Source of the DNA: Whitmania pigra
Taxonomy: Eukaryota > Annelida > Clitellata > Hirudinida > Haemopidae
Direction: 5' to 3'
DNA length: 64,000 bases
Assembly (NCBI GenBank): GCA_021613335.1
Contig: JAJTWR010000159.1
Coordinates: forward strand, 3,014,501 to 3,078,500
Position numbers and translations under genes: made by a program. Numbering within the stretch: position 1 is the stretch's first letter; every line of letters begins with the position of its first letter. Under the pieces are notes generated by a model. The model ran no database searches. It saw only the letters and a list, made by a program, of their open reading frames with translations, and was not told the DNA's origin. Shown here piece after piece: positions 13,101-30,278 of the stretch.

Positions 13101-16100
13101 CGATATTTTCACCTGGCAGTTTCTCAAAATTCTCGTCGGGAATCGTTTGAACGACACGAGACGACTTTCTTAAAGAGGGGTCACTAAATGTATTCGAGAT
13201 ATCATTTTAATACATACCTTAATAAACTATCAAAATCAGTATTAATGAAACTCACTCATTTTTTCCATGATCATCAGAATTTGTCTTGACCTCACCAGTA
13301 AGAAGTGATTTCAACCTTTGTTCTTGTTTTTTTCGTGCCCTGCATAACAAAGCATTTTGTGTATCGAAGCATTTCTATTAGCCATTCAAAATGATTATTA
13401 TCATTATCATTATTGTTACTACCATAATCATTCATTAACTTTCATCCCTGCAGTTAAATGCAAGTGAATAAAGGGAGGGCATGAAACCAACCAATATTGC
13501 ATCTCGTCTCTTTCCCTCCTTGAACAAGTCGCCTGATGTATTTTGAGATTCTTCTGGGCCACCTTCAACTTCTCCAAATTGTCTTCGATCCTGGTCTTCG
13601 TGAGATTGCATGACATGAGTTGGTGGCACAAAATGTAAAGGACTTGCAATTTGTTTTCTTTGAGAGAAACATTAAAAATCAATTACATTTCAAATTAAGA
13701 CATTTGTTTTGTAAAATTCCAACCTGCAGACAAATCGAATACAGATTCCTCGTTCAGTACATCCACAAAATGCTCGACATTACAGTCATTGTCATTCAGG
13801 AGATGACTTTTGGGCAGAGATACGAGGTACATTCTGGTTATTTCAGAGACTGTGTACAGATCCAGCTGGAGATCATTCAATGGCATGCCTGCAATCGTTA
13901 TGCCAGAATAAAGACCAAATAAAAACGTAGGACACAAAACAGATTCAAATGCTGAATTTGAGGTTTATTACCGTATATTGAGGTGGATTGTTTTGATGTT
14001 TTGGCGTAAGCCATCTCTACACTGTTGTGATCAACTGTTGACAAGAATTAATCGATGTAGTTAAATTGAGAATAAAAAGGCCAACATTCTTAGAAAAACC
14101 TTCTGATGTTGACTTATCCAATTCTTTGCTATTTTCAATGAGGGAAGACACAAAAGACAGTAAGATTTTGCCATAGTCCCCTTCGATTTCACTGCTAGCC
14201 AGGGCTTTGAGCAATTTTTCTGTTAAACAAATAATATGATAATATTTTAAATGCATTTACTTTAACATCAACTTACAAATCTGATATTTTTGCAATCATA
14301 TTATAATTTATTGAATGAAACAAACTGATATTAAAATTGTATAACTTAACAATTGAAACAAATCAATATCAAAATTATATAATTTAATAATTCAAACAAA
14401 CCAATATTAAAATTTCTTGGCACGTCCAAGTCAAGTAGAGATTTAAAAGCCATTATGAATTCTTTGACAAACACCAGGTCTCCAAAACGCTCCATTTTCA
14501 AATGTTTGCAACACACAGGGGTGGCAATTGGCAGATCCTATAAGAATTCAACAAAATTATGGCATTAGCAACTGAAATGCTAAAAATTAAAGAATGTTTA
14601 AAAAATATTATTAGATTTTTCCAGTCTAATTAAATTATATCACTTAAACACATCATATTGGTTTACTACATGCTATTAGTTAAACAAATTATATTAATTA
14701 AGCGCATTATACTAATTAAAGACATTAAATAATTTACAACCTTGAGATCATCACATTCCAGGTCCTCTCGAGGAACATTACGTTCAGCAATCTGCATCTT
14801 CTTCATCTCCTTCTCTTTCTTCTTCTCCTAATGATTAATTAAATTAGTAAACATTACTTTTGCAGACACAAAGTGGACAACCTTCCGAGAATATATAACA
14901 GGCAGTCATGTGATAAATTTAAAAAGTTCCGTAAAGATCAACCGACCTCCAATTTCTTCTGCTTTTCCTCTTCCGCCTTCTTCTTTTGTTCCATTTTCTC
15001 TTCTAATTTCTTCTGCTTCTTCTCGGCTGCCAAGGCTCTCATGTTTCTCAGGTCCTCCTCAACTCTCTGCATGTCTGCACAATGCATGCATGTTTCAATA
15101 CATATTACCAAACAGCAATCATAATGAAGTTCATTCAACCGAATGGCTCGTTAAAGTAATACCTTTCTGGGCCCTCAATCTGGATTCCTGCAGCCTTTGC
15201 GTATTTGCACTATTGCTTGATGTCTTTTTGGCCTTGGGAGAACTTCGTTCTTCGCCGGTCAAGTCGATGATAGGCTCTGTTTCTTTTTCCAGCTTGATAG
15301 AAGCAGAAGTTCCAAAGACTGGTATGGGTCCAGGTGCAATCGACTCATAGGCCATGCCCACGATCCTGAACTTCTTCATTGAACCTTCCTAAGACAAATA
15401 CAAATTCCATTTAATAATTAAGCTAAAATAATTATCCGTAGACCAGCCGTTTCGGTTAGCATTCCTTAAGCGTGCAAGTCTCAACAGGTCTCACTTTAAC
15501 ATTCCAGATGTGCTGAGATGAGTCTGCCTCGCAGTTCATTTTTAGGAACAGCTTGAGTTTCTCACGAGTGAAAACACCTTTCTTCCTCCTGAAAAATGAA
15601 ACATTAGATCCGTGAAAGAAGTTTTCCATAAAACAATGAGTTTTGCTACTTACATTATTTTAGATCCTTTCAAAATTCTAACGCTTTCAATTTTACCACT
15701 GATCTCCTGCAGTGCATACTCAAATTCATCAGACTCCAAAGGTTTTGTGGCTTTTGAGGGAGAACCAGTCCTAGGTGATGCAAATTTTAAGGTCAAATAC
15801 GAATAATTGTCAAAGCAGATGAATGAAATTCATTCTGTGATCACACAAACCTTGCACCATCCTTAGAAACTGAAGCTTTGTCAGACAGCACCACCTTCAA
15901 GATTTTGTACGATTTCTTTACATTCCTATCAAAACCAATATTGAATTCTATAATTCTCAGAATAACTGTCTAATCACTAAGCTACATACCCCGTCTCTGT
16001 GAAAGCCTCGACGGTCTCCCCAACAAAATACTTGTCTTTAACATGCGAGAAGATATCATCAACCAATTCATTTAAATTTCTCCTTTTAGTAAGAGTTGAT

Positions 16101-16443
16101 AAGAAAAGAATAGGCCTTTTCAGTGCTTCTGGAAAGGTGGAGAGGAGCGCTTTGGCATGCTCTTCGGAGGCGACTGCATCACTATAGGTCAGACCAGATC
16201 TCCCTGTCATAGAGCAAGTCCACACAAGACTGTTACATAGGATGAATCTATCAAACAATTTGCTGCAAAACAGATCAGTCGATATGAACATAACTGTTTT
16301 GAAAAATAGAGATTTATTATAACTGATACTTACTCGTAATCGGTAAAGACTTCATTTGTTGTTCGACAATAGTAAACTTCATCATCTGGCTGTACATTTT
16401 CAGGAATAGATCTTTCAATGGGTTCCTTATGTAATAAAGGCAT
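10160..16443 (-). CDS. BAZ1A: BAZ1A/ACF1-like ISWI remodeller subunit
   Basis: The large subunit of ACF/CHRAC-type ISWI nucleosome-spacing complexes, by family knowledge. The ATG at 16443 opens MPLLHKEPIERSI, the BAZ1A-type start, and the minus strand just upstream reads ATTTGCAG, so a 5' untranslated exon precedes it. The WAC domain follows (16443-~16010, with LCNSLVWTCSMTGRSGLTY and DDIFSHVKDKYFVGETVE). Next come a Lys/Glu-rich coil (~15140-14780), a DDT-like region (~14260-13690, SEITRMYL), a WHIM-type motif (GFDRTHRQYWKF...LPGVFVED, ~12990-12900), a C4HC3 PHD finger (~11570-11330, ARCCICKRKGDGENMLLCDGCD and later GDWFCPAC), acidic stretches (~11330-10850) and a C-terminal bromodomain (10748-10160). 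Order and end motifs match BAZ1A rather than BAZ1B or BAZ2. About 20 short introns interrupt it. It converges on PIBF1 and lies tail-to-head with USP46. Confidence 0.93.
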
Positions 16444-17858
16444 TCTGCAAATATCAACATAAGTAAGTTGTGAGTTAAACAAAACTTTTTGTGAGCAAGA
16501 AACGTGATCTGTAAGCACTAATCTAATGCATTATCAAATTACGACGAATTTTTTCAGTCGGGGCAAAATACGATTAAAAGATCGACCGCATATTCATCGT
16601 CTATAAAACACATTTGTACCTTGCCAATAACCAATTTCGGCTCTTATACTTCGAATCTGACCAAATAAGTGAAATTTAACGTACGATGTACAAAAGTTTT
16701 ATTGATTTATTAATGTAACCCGCATGTACGAACAAACAGAAGAAATTAATAGCATATAATTTTCCGTTTATTTCTAAAATTTATCACATTTCTTACTGTC
16801 GCAATATAACTTACTTAAAGACGATTTGACGCTAAATAAAAGCCAAATACTAATTCAGAAGTGGAATTGCCGGCAAGCCAAACGATGACGGAAAATAAAC
16901 ATTAAACAAACGCGCTTTGCGCCATAAACAAACATAAGATCAAAATAGAGTCGTAGAAAATGGTGAAAAAAACAAATTGTTTTAAAAACTTGGTACATTT
17001 TTTATTATCATTTAGATAACATTTAATTTGCATTTGGAACTAAATCTTGTTTACTTTGAATTATACGGGGTCGTATAACTATCCTCTACAACAATTTGCA
17101 ACATATCAACAAACGAAAAATATTTCACCATTATCTCGATAATTTACATGCATCCCCGGCTGTCTGAGACCTCCAAGTACTCAATTACCTGAGTCCCGCC
17201 CCAAGCCCCACGAATCCGACAAACGACATCACCTATCCAGCTAGCGCAGGCAATGTCACGGGAAACCAATCTTATGTATGAGAACTATCTTATACAATCT
17301 TCGATCCTCCATCAACTATCGAGTTCCAGAATATATTTGTATTGTCAAGCAGACTAATAACCATCAAACCAAAAATTGCTGGTTCATCACTTGAATGCAA
17401 AGTGGAAAAATCAACACTAAGTACATTTGGATGTAAAAGCTCTCAAACACACAAAAACATGAAATATTACAGGCATTACATACCCAGGCTTATCAGATTG
17501 ACTCTGAAATGTCTAGGTAAGCATTTAGTCACATTCAAACAAATAACTATTGAAAAACTATTTCCACAACTTTCATTTCTGTCTGTAGTTCAAAAGACAC
17601 AAAAGCCGAGACAAATAAATAGCAGGTACGAAAAAACCCCATTTGAGAAACATACATCATGAACGAGCAGAGGATTTACAGATATGCAGGACATGGCTGT
17701 TTTTTCAAGAACATAATCAAATGCGCAGAATTTTTAAATCAGTCTGCTCCACTTTCCTGACTTTGCTATAAAATAAGGAAGATCTTTAAAATCTTATTAT
17801 ACATTTTTAGGCTAGATAATAATTCCATATTACTTCTTAATTCTTCTTCCATACTGTG
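16444..17858. other. Spacer between BAZ1A and USP46
   Basis: AT-rich with no convincing coding frame. It should hold the BAZ1A promoter and 5' untranslated exon and the USP46 3' untranslated region. A 106-codon plus-strand ORF at 17342-17662 has low-complexity composition, no recognisable motif and no supporting splice pattern. Confidence 0.5.
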
Positions 17859-19604
17859 TCATTCTCTTGATTGATAAAACAAAATGTAACCAGATTCAGA
17901 GGTCTTCTGCAAATCTGATGCTAAGCCATAGAAATCTTCTATGGCAGATGCCTCGATTTTCTGGATGTAATGAAATAACATTCATCCAATGCTCTTAAAA
18001 TAAAGAGTGACTGAGCGCTCACGTCGACGATGTCATCATCGAACAGAAGCCATAATCCGTGACTCTTGACGATGCTAATGTAATGACCTCGCGTCAGTCC
18101 ACTGCCGCAGTGTATGACGACCGATATCAGGTCGTACATTCGGTCGGGATTGCAAGCATCGTCCGACTGGAAATTATCAAATCGCTTAAACAACCTTTAA
18201 AACGTTCATCAATTCTTTCCTTTGATTCTCATTGTCGTATATAACATCTAATTCTCATAACTATGCAAGAAACCAGAATCAGAAAAACTATTGTCATCAC
18301 ATAAAGATAAGAACTCTGCAAGAACAAACTGTGTTGAAGAGCCTTAATTCGAGTGGGAAGACGACTCTGTAAGAGAGTTTGATGGACCGGTTTGGATGCT
18401 CCAGTTTGAATCTCTTGAGATGGAGAGCCAACACGTGAGGCAGCTTTTTAACCCTCATCCTGGCAAAGGTGTTTCATCATTCTAATAAAGCTCGTTCAGT
18501 GCCAATGTTATGATACACTATTATCTTTTTGAATTGTTCTTTCAACAATCATCAACAAACCTCTTCTGGGCTTCCTGCTTGCTACAGCACACCTCGCAAT
18601 AATATTTACATTCACTGCATAATGTCTCAGTGTTGCTGAAAGCTTGAAGACAATGAGTAATAGATGTATTCTGTTCGACCTCAATGGAGAGGTCAAGAAA
18701 ATCTTCCTCCCTGCTACGAACCTTCGTACGAAAAGACGACGCGTGCCAAATTATTGTGAAATAACTTCAGAATAAATAAATATTATACAGTTTCGCAGTT
18801 TAGACATCTTGTTTCGCTCGTGAAGGTTCCTTGGAAGATGTCGTGTATCCAGGTCGGATCCGGTTTCGGAGAATTTACTGGATTTACACTCGGCAGAGGT
18901 GGAGTTGAAGAACTTTTTAAACCTTTCTGCTGGTTTTGCTTCTCCACTGGAAGTTATTGAACTCTTAAATCTTGTGAAAATAATAGGTTTAAAATGCAAG
19001 TTAATGAGAATAAATCACCTTGTAGGAGATCAGCAATAGTGTTCAACAAGTAGTTCAAAAATTCATGGGCATCATGTTGCATGTAATTATCAAAATTCAC
19101 TGGAAAGTAAAATCATAACTTTGCTATTAAATAGCAACATTTGATAACTTCAACCTACCCACCATTCTCTTTCCTGAGTCTTTGAATAAATTTTTTTGGA
19201 GGAATTGATCCTACTTTCCTTTTTTGTACGGCAATCGTATAAAACAAATCAGCTAGACATGTCAGCAAGGTTTCCTTCTTTTGAGTTTTAGTTTGCTGCT
19301 TGTAAGCCAGCACCATGTCACGAAATGGTTTGCAAAAATATAGAGCTTGAAGAACCGAATTACAGTAACAAGTATTTCCAAACTGCAAACAAATTGAGAT
19401 CATCATGCATTGTACCATAAAGAAACAAATACTGTAGTTGGAATACTACAACCGTACATTAACCAATCCGATGAAATGTTCGTTATTTGCAAATTGATTG
19501 GCGCCGAGCTCCCGTTCTAGTTGAGACAAATTTGATCCCTACACAAATTTAAACATTTCAATGCAAATGTTGAACTTGGCGATGTGCGAGCAGAAACCAA
19601 CCAT
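17859..19604 (-). CDS. USP46: Ubiquitin carboxyl-terminal hydrolase USP46/USP12-like
   Basis: A cysteine deubiquitinase of the USP12/USP46 subfamily, which is activated by WDR48 (UAF1) and WDR20 in other animals. In order from the 5' end: the N-terminal [16 protein letters not shown] block (19538-~19455); the Cys box [16 protein letters not shown] with catalytic Cys (19382-19163); [19 protein letters not shown] (19100-~19020); [17 protein letters not shown] (~18990-18785); [20 protein letters not shown] and [19 protein letters not shown], which complete the zinc ribbon (~18715-18558); [19 protein letters not shown] (~18465-18330); and the His box [20 protein letters not shown] (~18190-18021). 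The last short exon reads [20 protein letters not shown] and stops at 17861-17859. All catalytic landmarks are intact. The ATG at 19604-19602 matches the Met before GT/SN in vertebrate USP46; a few extra N-terminal residues could come from an upstream exon. USP12 and USP46 cannot be separated here. Confidence 0.94.
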
Positions 19605-19639
19605 TTTCAGAACCTCCGATTCGCGGTGAACTCCATGGC

Positions 19640-22600
19640 CCTACGTATCATATTTTCATAACAAGTCATATATATATATACTCCTTTTCCTAGGTGCTAT
19701 TCCAGTTTTTGTAAGAAATAATTTTATCGAAAACATCAATTTAATGAGAATTCAAAGTGGAGCACCTAATACTAGCTTAATATCAACATTAATAGATTAA
19801 TTTTTAGTTCTTTTTGAATTTTACACAAAAATAAAATAAGATAAATTGTAGCACTGTGAGTGTTTTAAATTTAATAATCTTTTAAACAAGTTTTTACATA
19901 CATTATAACAATCGATTATATGATTATATCATAATTTATGTTATTCGACACGTAATACAATTGTAATACATATAAATAAACAGTTGAGTTTAATTTTGAT
20001 CTTAATCTAATTGCTTGCGCCCAGCATCAAAAAAATAATAAATGTTTACCTGGAAAATTGTCTGCTTAGAATTACTACAAGGAGTAAAAAATGAATACTA
20101 TTGGTTTTTATTGAATCATCACTTCATTCGTGATGGCGACTACTAGAAATATCTACCAAGGTTTACAATCGTCATCCATTAATCTTGCTGAATTTCTCAT
20201 TTGCTATTTTTATAATTGGAAAGCACATTAAGGTTAATTCAACACTGTCGGACTATTGCATTTAAAATCGATTGATATTGTTTTTGGTTTAAACGAATAA
20301 AATAATGTACATAATTATCTAAGACATTATTTTAATTAAAGTTATGACTTTCATGGCACATAATGTAAATAATAAGCTCACAGACGAGATCATAAAAATA
20401 ATAATTTCCAACTAGGCAATTTCATTAATCTCTACTTGCTTTATTAAAAGAGGGACTAAATAAAATTTCGTAGATAGCGCTTAGAAAAAGATAAATTCAG
20501 TCGAAGATTCAAGCACACATGAACCAGAGCGCGTACGATCGTAAAATTTCAGGAGCGCAAATTGTGGGGACGTGAAAATCGTCACGTAATTAACATTTAT
20601 TTGGTGGTTAGTCCGGAGAATGTGGATTTATTTGGTTGGCGGATTAATGTTGAAAATTCAAATCTTCTTATCCTCTTAAATGTGCGTAGGACAAGTGCCG
20701 CAAATTCAGATTTTCTGAGATTCCATTGACCGAATGCTGTTTCTGTGTTTATTGGAGCAGACTGAATTCCAGCCATTGCCATTTATAAATTTATAAATAC
20801 AAAACTCGTAAGCATGGGATACTATTAGTAGGAATGCCATGTCCAATTCATTAATAATTCATGCCTCTTTTTCTCGTTATTGGATGAAATTCCACTCTAA
20901 ACTGTCGAAGAGGATGTTTTGAAATGATTCTCTTTACAAATCTCTTAGAAGTAGGCGATATCGAGTTGTTACTTATCTGCCGTAGAGTGACACTCGCTTG
21001 GATGACACGTGGATGGAAGGAAGGAAGGAATGTTTGGTCGTGGTGATCCACAAGTGGAAGATCAAGCTGGAAGTGGAGCGTCTTTTAATCGAAATTTCAT
21101 TGCGGGCGTGCATTAGCTCAATGCAAGAATAATGTCTCCTGCGAGGTTGCCTCAGATCAACATTTTCCTGTCATTTTAAACATTCGAACGAGAAACAACT
21201 GCCGATAACGAATACATTATTTAACGTTCCACAATTCTTTTTCAATCAATTGAAAATAAGAATGTGGAATATTTTAACGGCCGCGTGCACTTTAGAAAAT
21301 TTATAAATGAAATGGTGCATCGTCGCGTATCGCGGTCCTTCGGCGCTATAATATCTAAAGACAACATCGTCTGCGCTGAAAATAAATTGGATCAGATAAG
21401 ACAATTACTATAAATGCTATTTCCTTTGAGATTATGATAATGTGACATAAAGTCGTTCCCACTTTTACCGCCTAAGCGAGACCTCAGGGAGGCATTCGTC
21501 TGCCGTGTGGAAGTTCAGTGAAGTTCGGTGAAGGAACATTTCTGGAACATTTTCAACATATCGGTCAAGAATTGTAACCAATGGTTCAATCGAAACTATT
21601 TTCACGGTAATGTTAATAATAAAGCATCTCTTGTTTGAATTTCATTTACGGAAATAAATCATCACATTATTTCAATGCTTAAAAGTTGCTATCGTAGCAA
21701 ACCAACTGCTTGATTGAGTCAGTCCATTCATAAATATAATTAATTTGATAATATCAATCTTAATTACAACTAAATGTCACAACGACGATACTATTATTGT
21801 TACTCCGAAAAAAAATCTTTTTCATTGTTATCGTCAATTCAAGAGCGGTTCCCGTAATTTCGAAGACAGTCAAGCTTATCGACACGAGAAATAATAAATT
21901 TCAACTTTTCAGGAACATGCCATCCATCAAAAGAGCAGAGCATTTGAAGCTGGCATCAATAATAACGCTTTCCAGGCTTCCTATTTCAACTGATCCGATT
22001 TCCATGGATTAATCCGTGAAGACAAGCGATTTCGCGCTCCACTCGTGAGGGGAGATGCTTCAGGTTATCAAAGAGATGAACAAGAAGCAGTTGAAAACTG
22101 AGTAGGGAGTTGTAAAATAATTATTAATTATTGTAAAATAATTATCAATTATTTACATTCAAAAGCCCGTGAATGTTTGGGTCATTAGTGATTGCTCTTC
22201 AAATGTACTTGCGTCAGTTGGAAAAGTGTCGGATGAACTCTGAAAACCACGTGACTGATCTGACGTCACAGATGCTCGTTTATTTAGAGGGAAAAAACTT
22301 GTTCGTGAATAAGCGAACAAAGTCCTGTTTAAGTGCGATGACCCTTGTTTGACCTTTATGATCGCAAACGTCACATTTTCCAATGACTTCACGCCCTCCA
22401 TATCTAAGTCATCATCATGATCCAATGAGAATCAAGGTTGACGCATGCCGAAAATTCAACGATGTCAACAGTCTGGACAAAATTGAGTTCAAAGTTGAAA
22501 GTTCATCCCATTCGTAGTTCCACTGGAAGAGGTCAAATTATGAGGGAAGATGTTCTCGGTTCTCAATAAATTGAATGCATGTTGAATGTTAGGATCACAA

Positions 22601-22892
22601 ATTATTTTAAAATATTAACAATTTGTTTTAAATCACAAACATTATCGACGGACTGTCACATTCATGAAGGAAAATTTAGCTTATTTAAGATGAAAAGTAA
22701 AGTTTAAACGAAACATTTCGTCTTCCCATGTTGGTCATTACGGAAATTCTCAAGAAGCAAATAAGCGATCAAGTGTCGTCGAATGAACCACATGGCAACC
22801 GTTTTATGTTCTTCTTCGATTTGCACAATTTCACGCCAATTCATTTTAATTCGTTTTTGCAGGAAGACTATTTCAAAAATAATTTAAAAAGG
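19640..22892. other. Gene-poor interval between USP46 and NK1
   Basis: Some 3.2 kb with no ORF that I can support. 19640-20550 is very AT-rich. 20560-22440 has more balanced composition and less simple repetition than typical spacer in this window. The short minus-strand ORFs at 20597-20782, 20851-21051 and 22159-22425 have no recognisable motif. Conserved regulatory DNA of the NK1 gene could lie here, but that is inference. Confidence 0.4.
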
Positions 22893-25317
<2,425 letters not shown>

Positions 25318-28254
25318 CTTCTTACATTTGTTGCGTGTCAGTGGAATCTGAACGAAACATTTAAATTAGAAAATTCCTTCTTTACAAGTTTTGGTCATTT
25401 ATCTGGGCTTTTAGAACCACGACATTTATTCAGTCGGTCGGCATTCGCGTGTCACTCAAAGATGTCCGTGGGCGGAGTTAAGTGAGTCTGCAAGACCCGA
25501 TTGGTCGCCTGGAAGAAAGTTTGTTCGGGAGGATTTTCAATTCTTCTGGGATCCCGGCACTCAAAAAACATTTTATGTTTCTCCTCTGCGATTCAAATTC
25601 ATAAATTGCAGAAAATTTGCCTTGGCATTTCTAAACAAGCGCAAAAGCTGACTTTCGCCACAACGTCGATAATCACCAGAAATTGGCGAGAGCGCAGTTT
25701 CGTAGCGGAAGAATTAAATTAGTGCGAATCTCTAGCTTCGACGTGGAGCTGTTTATTGTTCCATGCTTCCACTCCACCTGTGTTCGTATCCGAGCAAATC
25801 ACTGGAAAGAGTCATCTCAGAGGGCTGTTTCGGCTCTCATCGAGACGACAATTATTCAAGCAGCAACTTTTAATTGAACTTTTGATTTCCACAAATCCGA
25901 TCAGCCGTACAAATCAGCCACATACCTACGAATTGAAAAACTCTCTCTCAGAACTAATTAAAACGCTTCCATGAGTTAATTGACGCGTCTCAATCTAATT
26001 GGAGAGTTTAGTGTCTGCTAGCGGGGGAAAAGGGTCGGGGTATTCAGCATGATGTTTCCATCCATTCATCCATCCATCCGTCCGCCTCTAAATCATTTTT
26101 CTGTTATTGTCGGAGACAACCTAGTAACTTTCAATCAAGTACTCAAATGTGAAGATCCTATCTCTCGGCAATGTCAGTCGCGTGGGAATCCTCCAAGGGA
26201 CCGAGGCTTTTAAGTTGATCGTCGGCCACAATTACTCTAAGTGAACGCGGTGATTTTCAAATCTGGAGCTTAAAAAGCGAACCTATCGAGAGTTTCTGAA
26301 TGGAATTTCTCCATTGAAAAGTTTCGATTCATATCAGACTATCAAGATGCATCGAGGCTCTGCTCTGGGGATATTCTCGACTAGAAATGATTCTCGGGCG
26401 AATCACTGAAGAGCGAGGGATGAAATGAAAGCGAGAATGAAGCTATATACTTTCATCTAATAAATTATCATGTCATCGGCAATATCAATTATAAATATTT
26501 CATGTGCAAACATCATTTTGTCAAGCCGAGAATATCGCATCTTAGCATCTACACACTCCACCATCAAAACGGCCGAAGGTCAAGTGAAAGCTCTTGGAGG
26601 TCTAGGTGAGCTTCTGAGGAGGGCAGGTCTGTAATTCCCATTATGCAAACGAAGCTGCGATCCAGTTCAATCCGTCAATAACATCTCCATTCTGGTCGGC
26701 CTAATGAGTCGCATGCTGGAGACATAATTGCTGTAAGTGATGGCCCTCCAATCCGGTTAGCAACCGGCTGTCACGTGGACTCGCAAATAATCACCGACTG
26801 CGCGGGATTTTAACTTTCGTCTGCTTCTCTCGAGAAATTATCGCATTCCTCTCCCTCCAAAGTGCTCCTTCACGACTCAATTCTATTAAGTTCGAAGCAT
26901 TTATTTTAAAAATTAAAGGCAACATCGAAAGCTTGCTTTTTCCTAAATGACTGGTTCGTGAAATCTTCGTATTAGGAAACAAAGTGTCTTCAGGATGGCC
27001 TCTTAATTTGGCAGGATAAAACGATTATGAGTCATTTCGTGGAGGGATATTATTCTGAAAAGGCGAGACATGCGACCTGTTATAATTTAATGCCGATATA
27101 TCCTTCATAATTGACATCAACTCATCGCTTAAGTGGGGACCTCTAAAATCCGTTCACATCTACGTGAGCTGAAAGACTTGACTCGTCTTAAATGCATCTC
27201 ACTGCTATGCATTCTTCATTATTTCGTGCAATTTTATCATGTTTTATTACTTATATATGTTTTTTTAAATGATATTATCATTTAATTATTAAGATTACTT
27301 AAATGTTATTTAATGTTATACATTTTTTTATCTCTTAATACCTTTAACACTATTAATTAAAATCATTTAAAATGTCTATTTGTCAGTTACATTGATAGAA
27401 CATTTTGTTCGTGACAGTTATTTAAGATATAGTCATTCGAACTTATCTTAAGTTATTGTATACATCTTCTATTTATCTTATAACCTATTGATTATTAAAC
27501 ATAATGCTTATGTATTGGATTTTTTTTTGTGTGTTTTAGAAAATTCTAAAGATTTCAATTTTATTTGTTTGGAAATGTCATTGATTTAATCTTATTAAAG
27601 TTTAAATGATTAAATACGATCGACGGAGATGCTCTTTATTCCGATGTGATTTTAAAAACGAATTCTATCTTCTGGCTGCGAGAGATATTAAATATAGCGA
27701 TACAAATTTATGCGATAAAATTCGGGTTGAAATATGTTTTCTAAGTTATGCTAGATTCAAATCCAAAAGTCTGTTAAGTGAGCATTTTTCATCACTATGC
27801 GTATCAAGCCAGCAAAATTATTACTAAATTTTGCATAAAGTTTCTTCACTTGTTTTCAAGAATGCAACAAAGGTTTAATCATATTTTAGTATTTTTCAAT
27901 ACGAAAATTTGTGAAGACTTTAAAAATCTTTGATCTTGCGACATCTTGTGAGCGAGTAAGGATTTATTAATTCAAATCAAATAAGAACTAAAAATATTTA
28001 ATTTTTATTATGGACTATGCCTTAAAATATTTAAAATTATTTATATATTTGACAAAAAATTGAATTGTTTATTTTTTAAATTTATGTTGACATTTAATTA
28101 TTATTTGTTTTAAAAATTAATTAATAAAATAAGAATCTTTTATTGCTTAAGTAATTGTCGTCAAGTGCTTCTTTATGGTAAATAAATTTAAAATAACTCA
28201 AAAAACTCAAATTATTGATATCATTGCAAATTTGTTTATTTACATTTACACGAG
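25318..28254. other. Gene-free interval upstream of NK1 and ZCCHC10
   Basis: About 2.9 kb. 25320-27200 has balanced composition with several TAAT- and CCATTA-like homeobox-type motifs and a short CATC repeat (26059-26085). 27200-28200 is strongly AT-rich. I see no exons. It should contain the NK1 promoter and possibly enhancers (inference from position). Confidence 0.4.
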
Positions 28255-28996
<742 letters not shown>

Positions 28997-29075
28997 GAAC
29001 CGACTGATGTTTAATATTGTATTTGTTTGCATCCCCATTGAAGCCTTCTACTCTTGACTGAATTTTTGTTATTTT

Positions 29076-29081
29076 AATAAA
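29076..29081 (+). terminator. Likely poly(A) signal of ZCCHC10
   Basis: A canonical AATAAA 80 nt after the ZCCHC10 stop codon, on the coding strand. Confidence 0.55.
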
Positions 29082-29099
29082 CAAATTAAAAGAAATGTT

Positions 29100-30278
29100 A
29101 ATGTTGGCTAACTGATTGGCTGGTGTAATTAGCAACTCATAACTGTTTATAAGAAGGGTATGTATTGACACACTTCCATTAATATGACCACATATGTCTT
29201 GAACCCTTTTACCAAATATGCATTTTTGACTTTCCTATCTTATATGAGATTCATGACTGTTCAAGTGGTTTGAATTCAATACACAAAGTTTTGATAGTTT
29301 TTAAATATTCTGAATTTTGCATGGAACTTTTTGTGCAGCACTTAGAATTTGGAGTGTAAACTTGAGGATCTTCACAGATTTTCTTCACGTTTTCATGTGA
29401 AAAGGAAAATGCTTGTTGGTAGCTTGGACTTTACAATGCAAAGTGCTGAAGCATTTTATTGGTTCAATCCATGCATTCCTTCAAAAGATATTTAAAGTTC
29501 TATTTTTGCTATCATGTTTGGGCATGTTATTTTAACCAAAAATATAAAAGCACTTGATTTACACTGAGAGTCGTTGTTTCTAAGTTAAGTTTGTATGTTT
29601 GTGAGTGTTTTTTTCACGGTTTGTTCATTCGAATCAAACATGTAAATCAATATGAAAGAAATTTTGTCTGAATTTGAGGTGTGATTACTTTCCAGCAACT
29701 TATGAAACTGCTAATATATTGATATAGCAAGTTCAAGATGAAAGACATTAATCCTGGGTTCTTTGTGAACCCTTGGCAGGGAGGTCAAAGTTTACTCTTT
29801 AATGAGTTCCTTTGAAGGGTTTAACATTAATTGGGCGTCAGAAGATGCCCCACACGTGCATGAGCTGCTGGCAATGCGTGACATGTTATGTGCCTTGCAA
29901 AGAGATTTGTCGAATGGTCCATTCATCTCTTGTTTCGTGAAACCGATACTATTATTCATTGCCGTGCCAGCACTTCATAAAATGGCCGCTCATCTTGCAT
30001 TTGGCTCAGCTTTCGAAACTTCATTTTCAGACTTTCCAGTCAGAAAACATCACATATAATAGTGCACAATATAAAGTTACCATTTTTTTAAGACTCATTT
30101 TGTTATTCAAGTTCAATTCTTGAATACAAGGCAAATGACGTAAAAAATTACTAGCTAAATGATTTAGAAAACAAACAATTATGGCAGAAAGTCCGATAGT
30201 CTATAGATAGATTTACCAAATATTAGGCGTTTTTAAATAAGAATTGATTTGAGACGATTATGTGATTGTTGTGTGTTC
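29100..30278. other. Spacer between ZCCHC10 and the forkhead gene
   Basis: No supported gene. An 85-codon plus-strand ORF at 29802-30059 begins with ATG and has non-repetitive composition, but I recognise no domain and see no splice or homology support. The end nearest 30279 should be the 3' untranslated region of the forkhead gene. Confidence 0.35.

Noticed and set aside
17342..17662. 106-codon plus-strand ORF
   Set aside because: No motif, no splice context, and located in the presumed 3' untranslated and promoter region between BAZ1A and USP46.
29802..30059. 85-codon ORF starting MSSFEGFNINWASED
   Set aside because: No recognisable domain or exon partners; could be chance. Left only as a note in the spacer entry.
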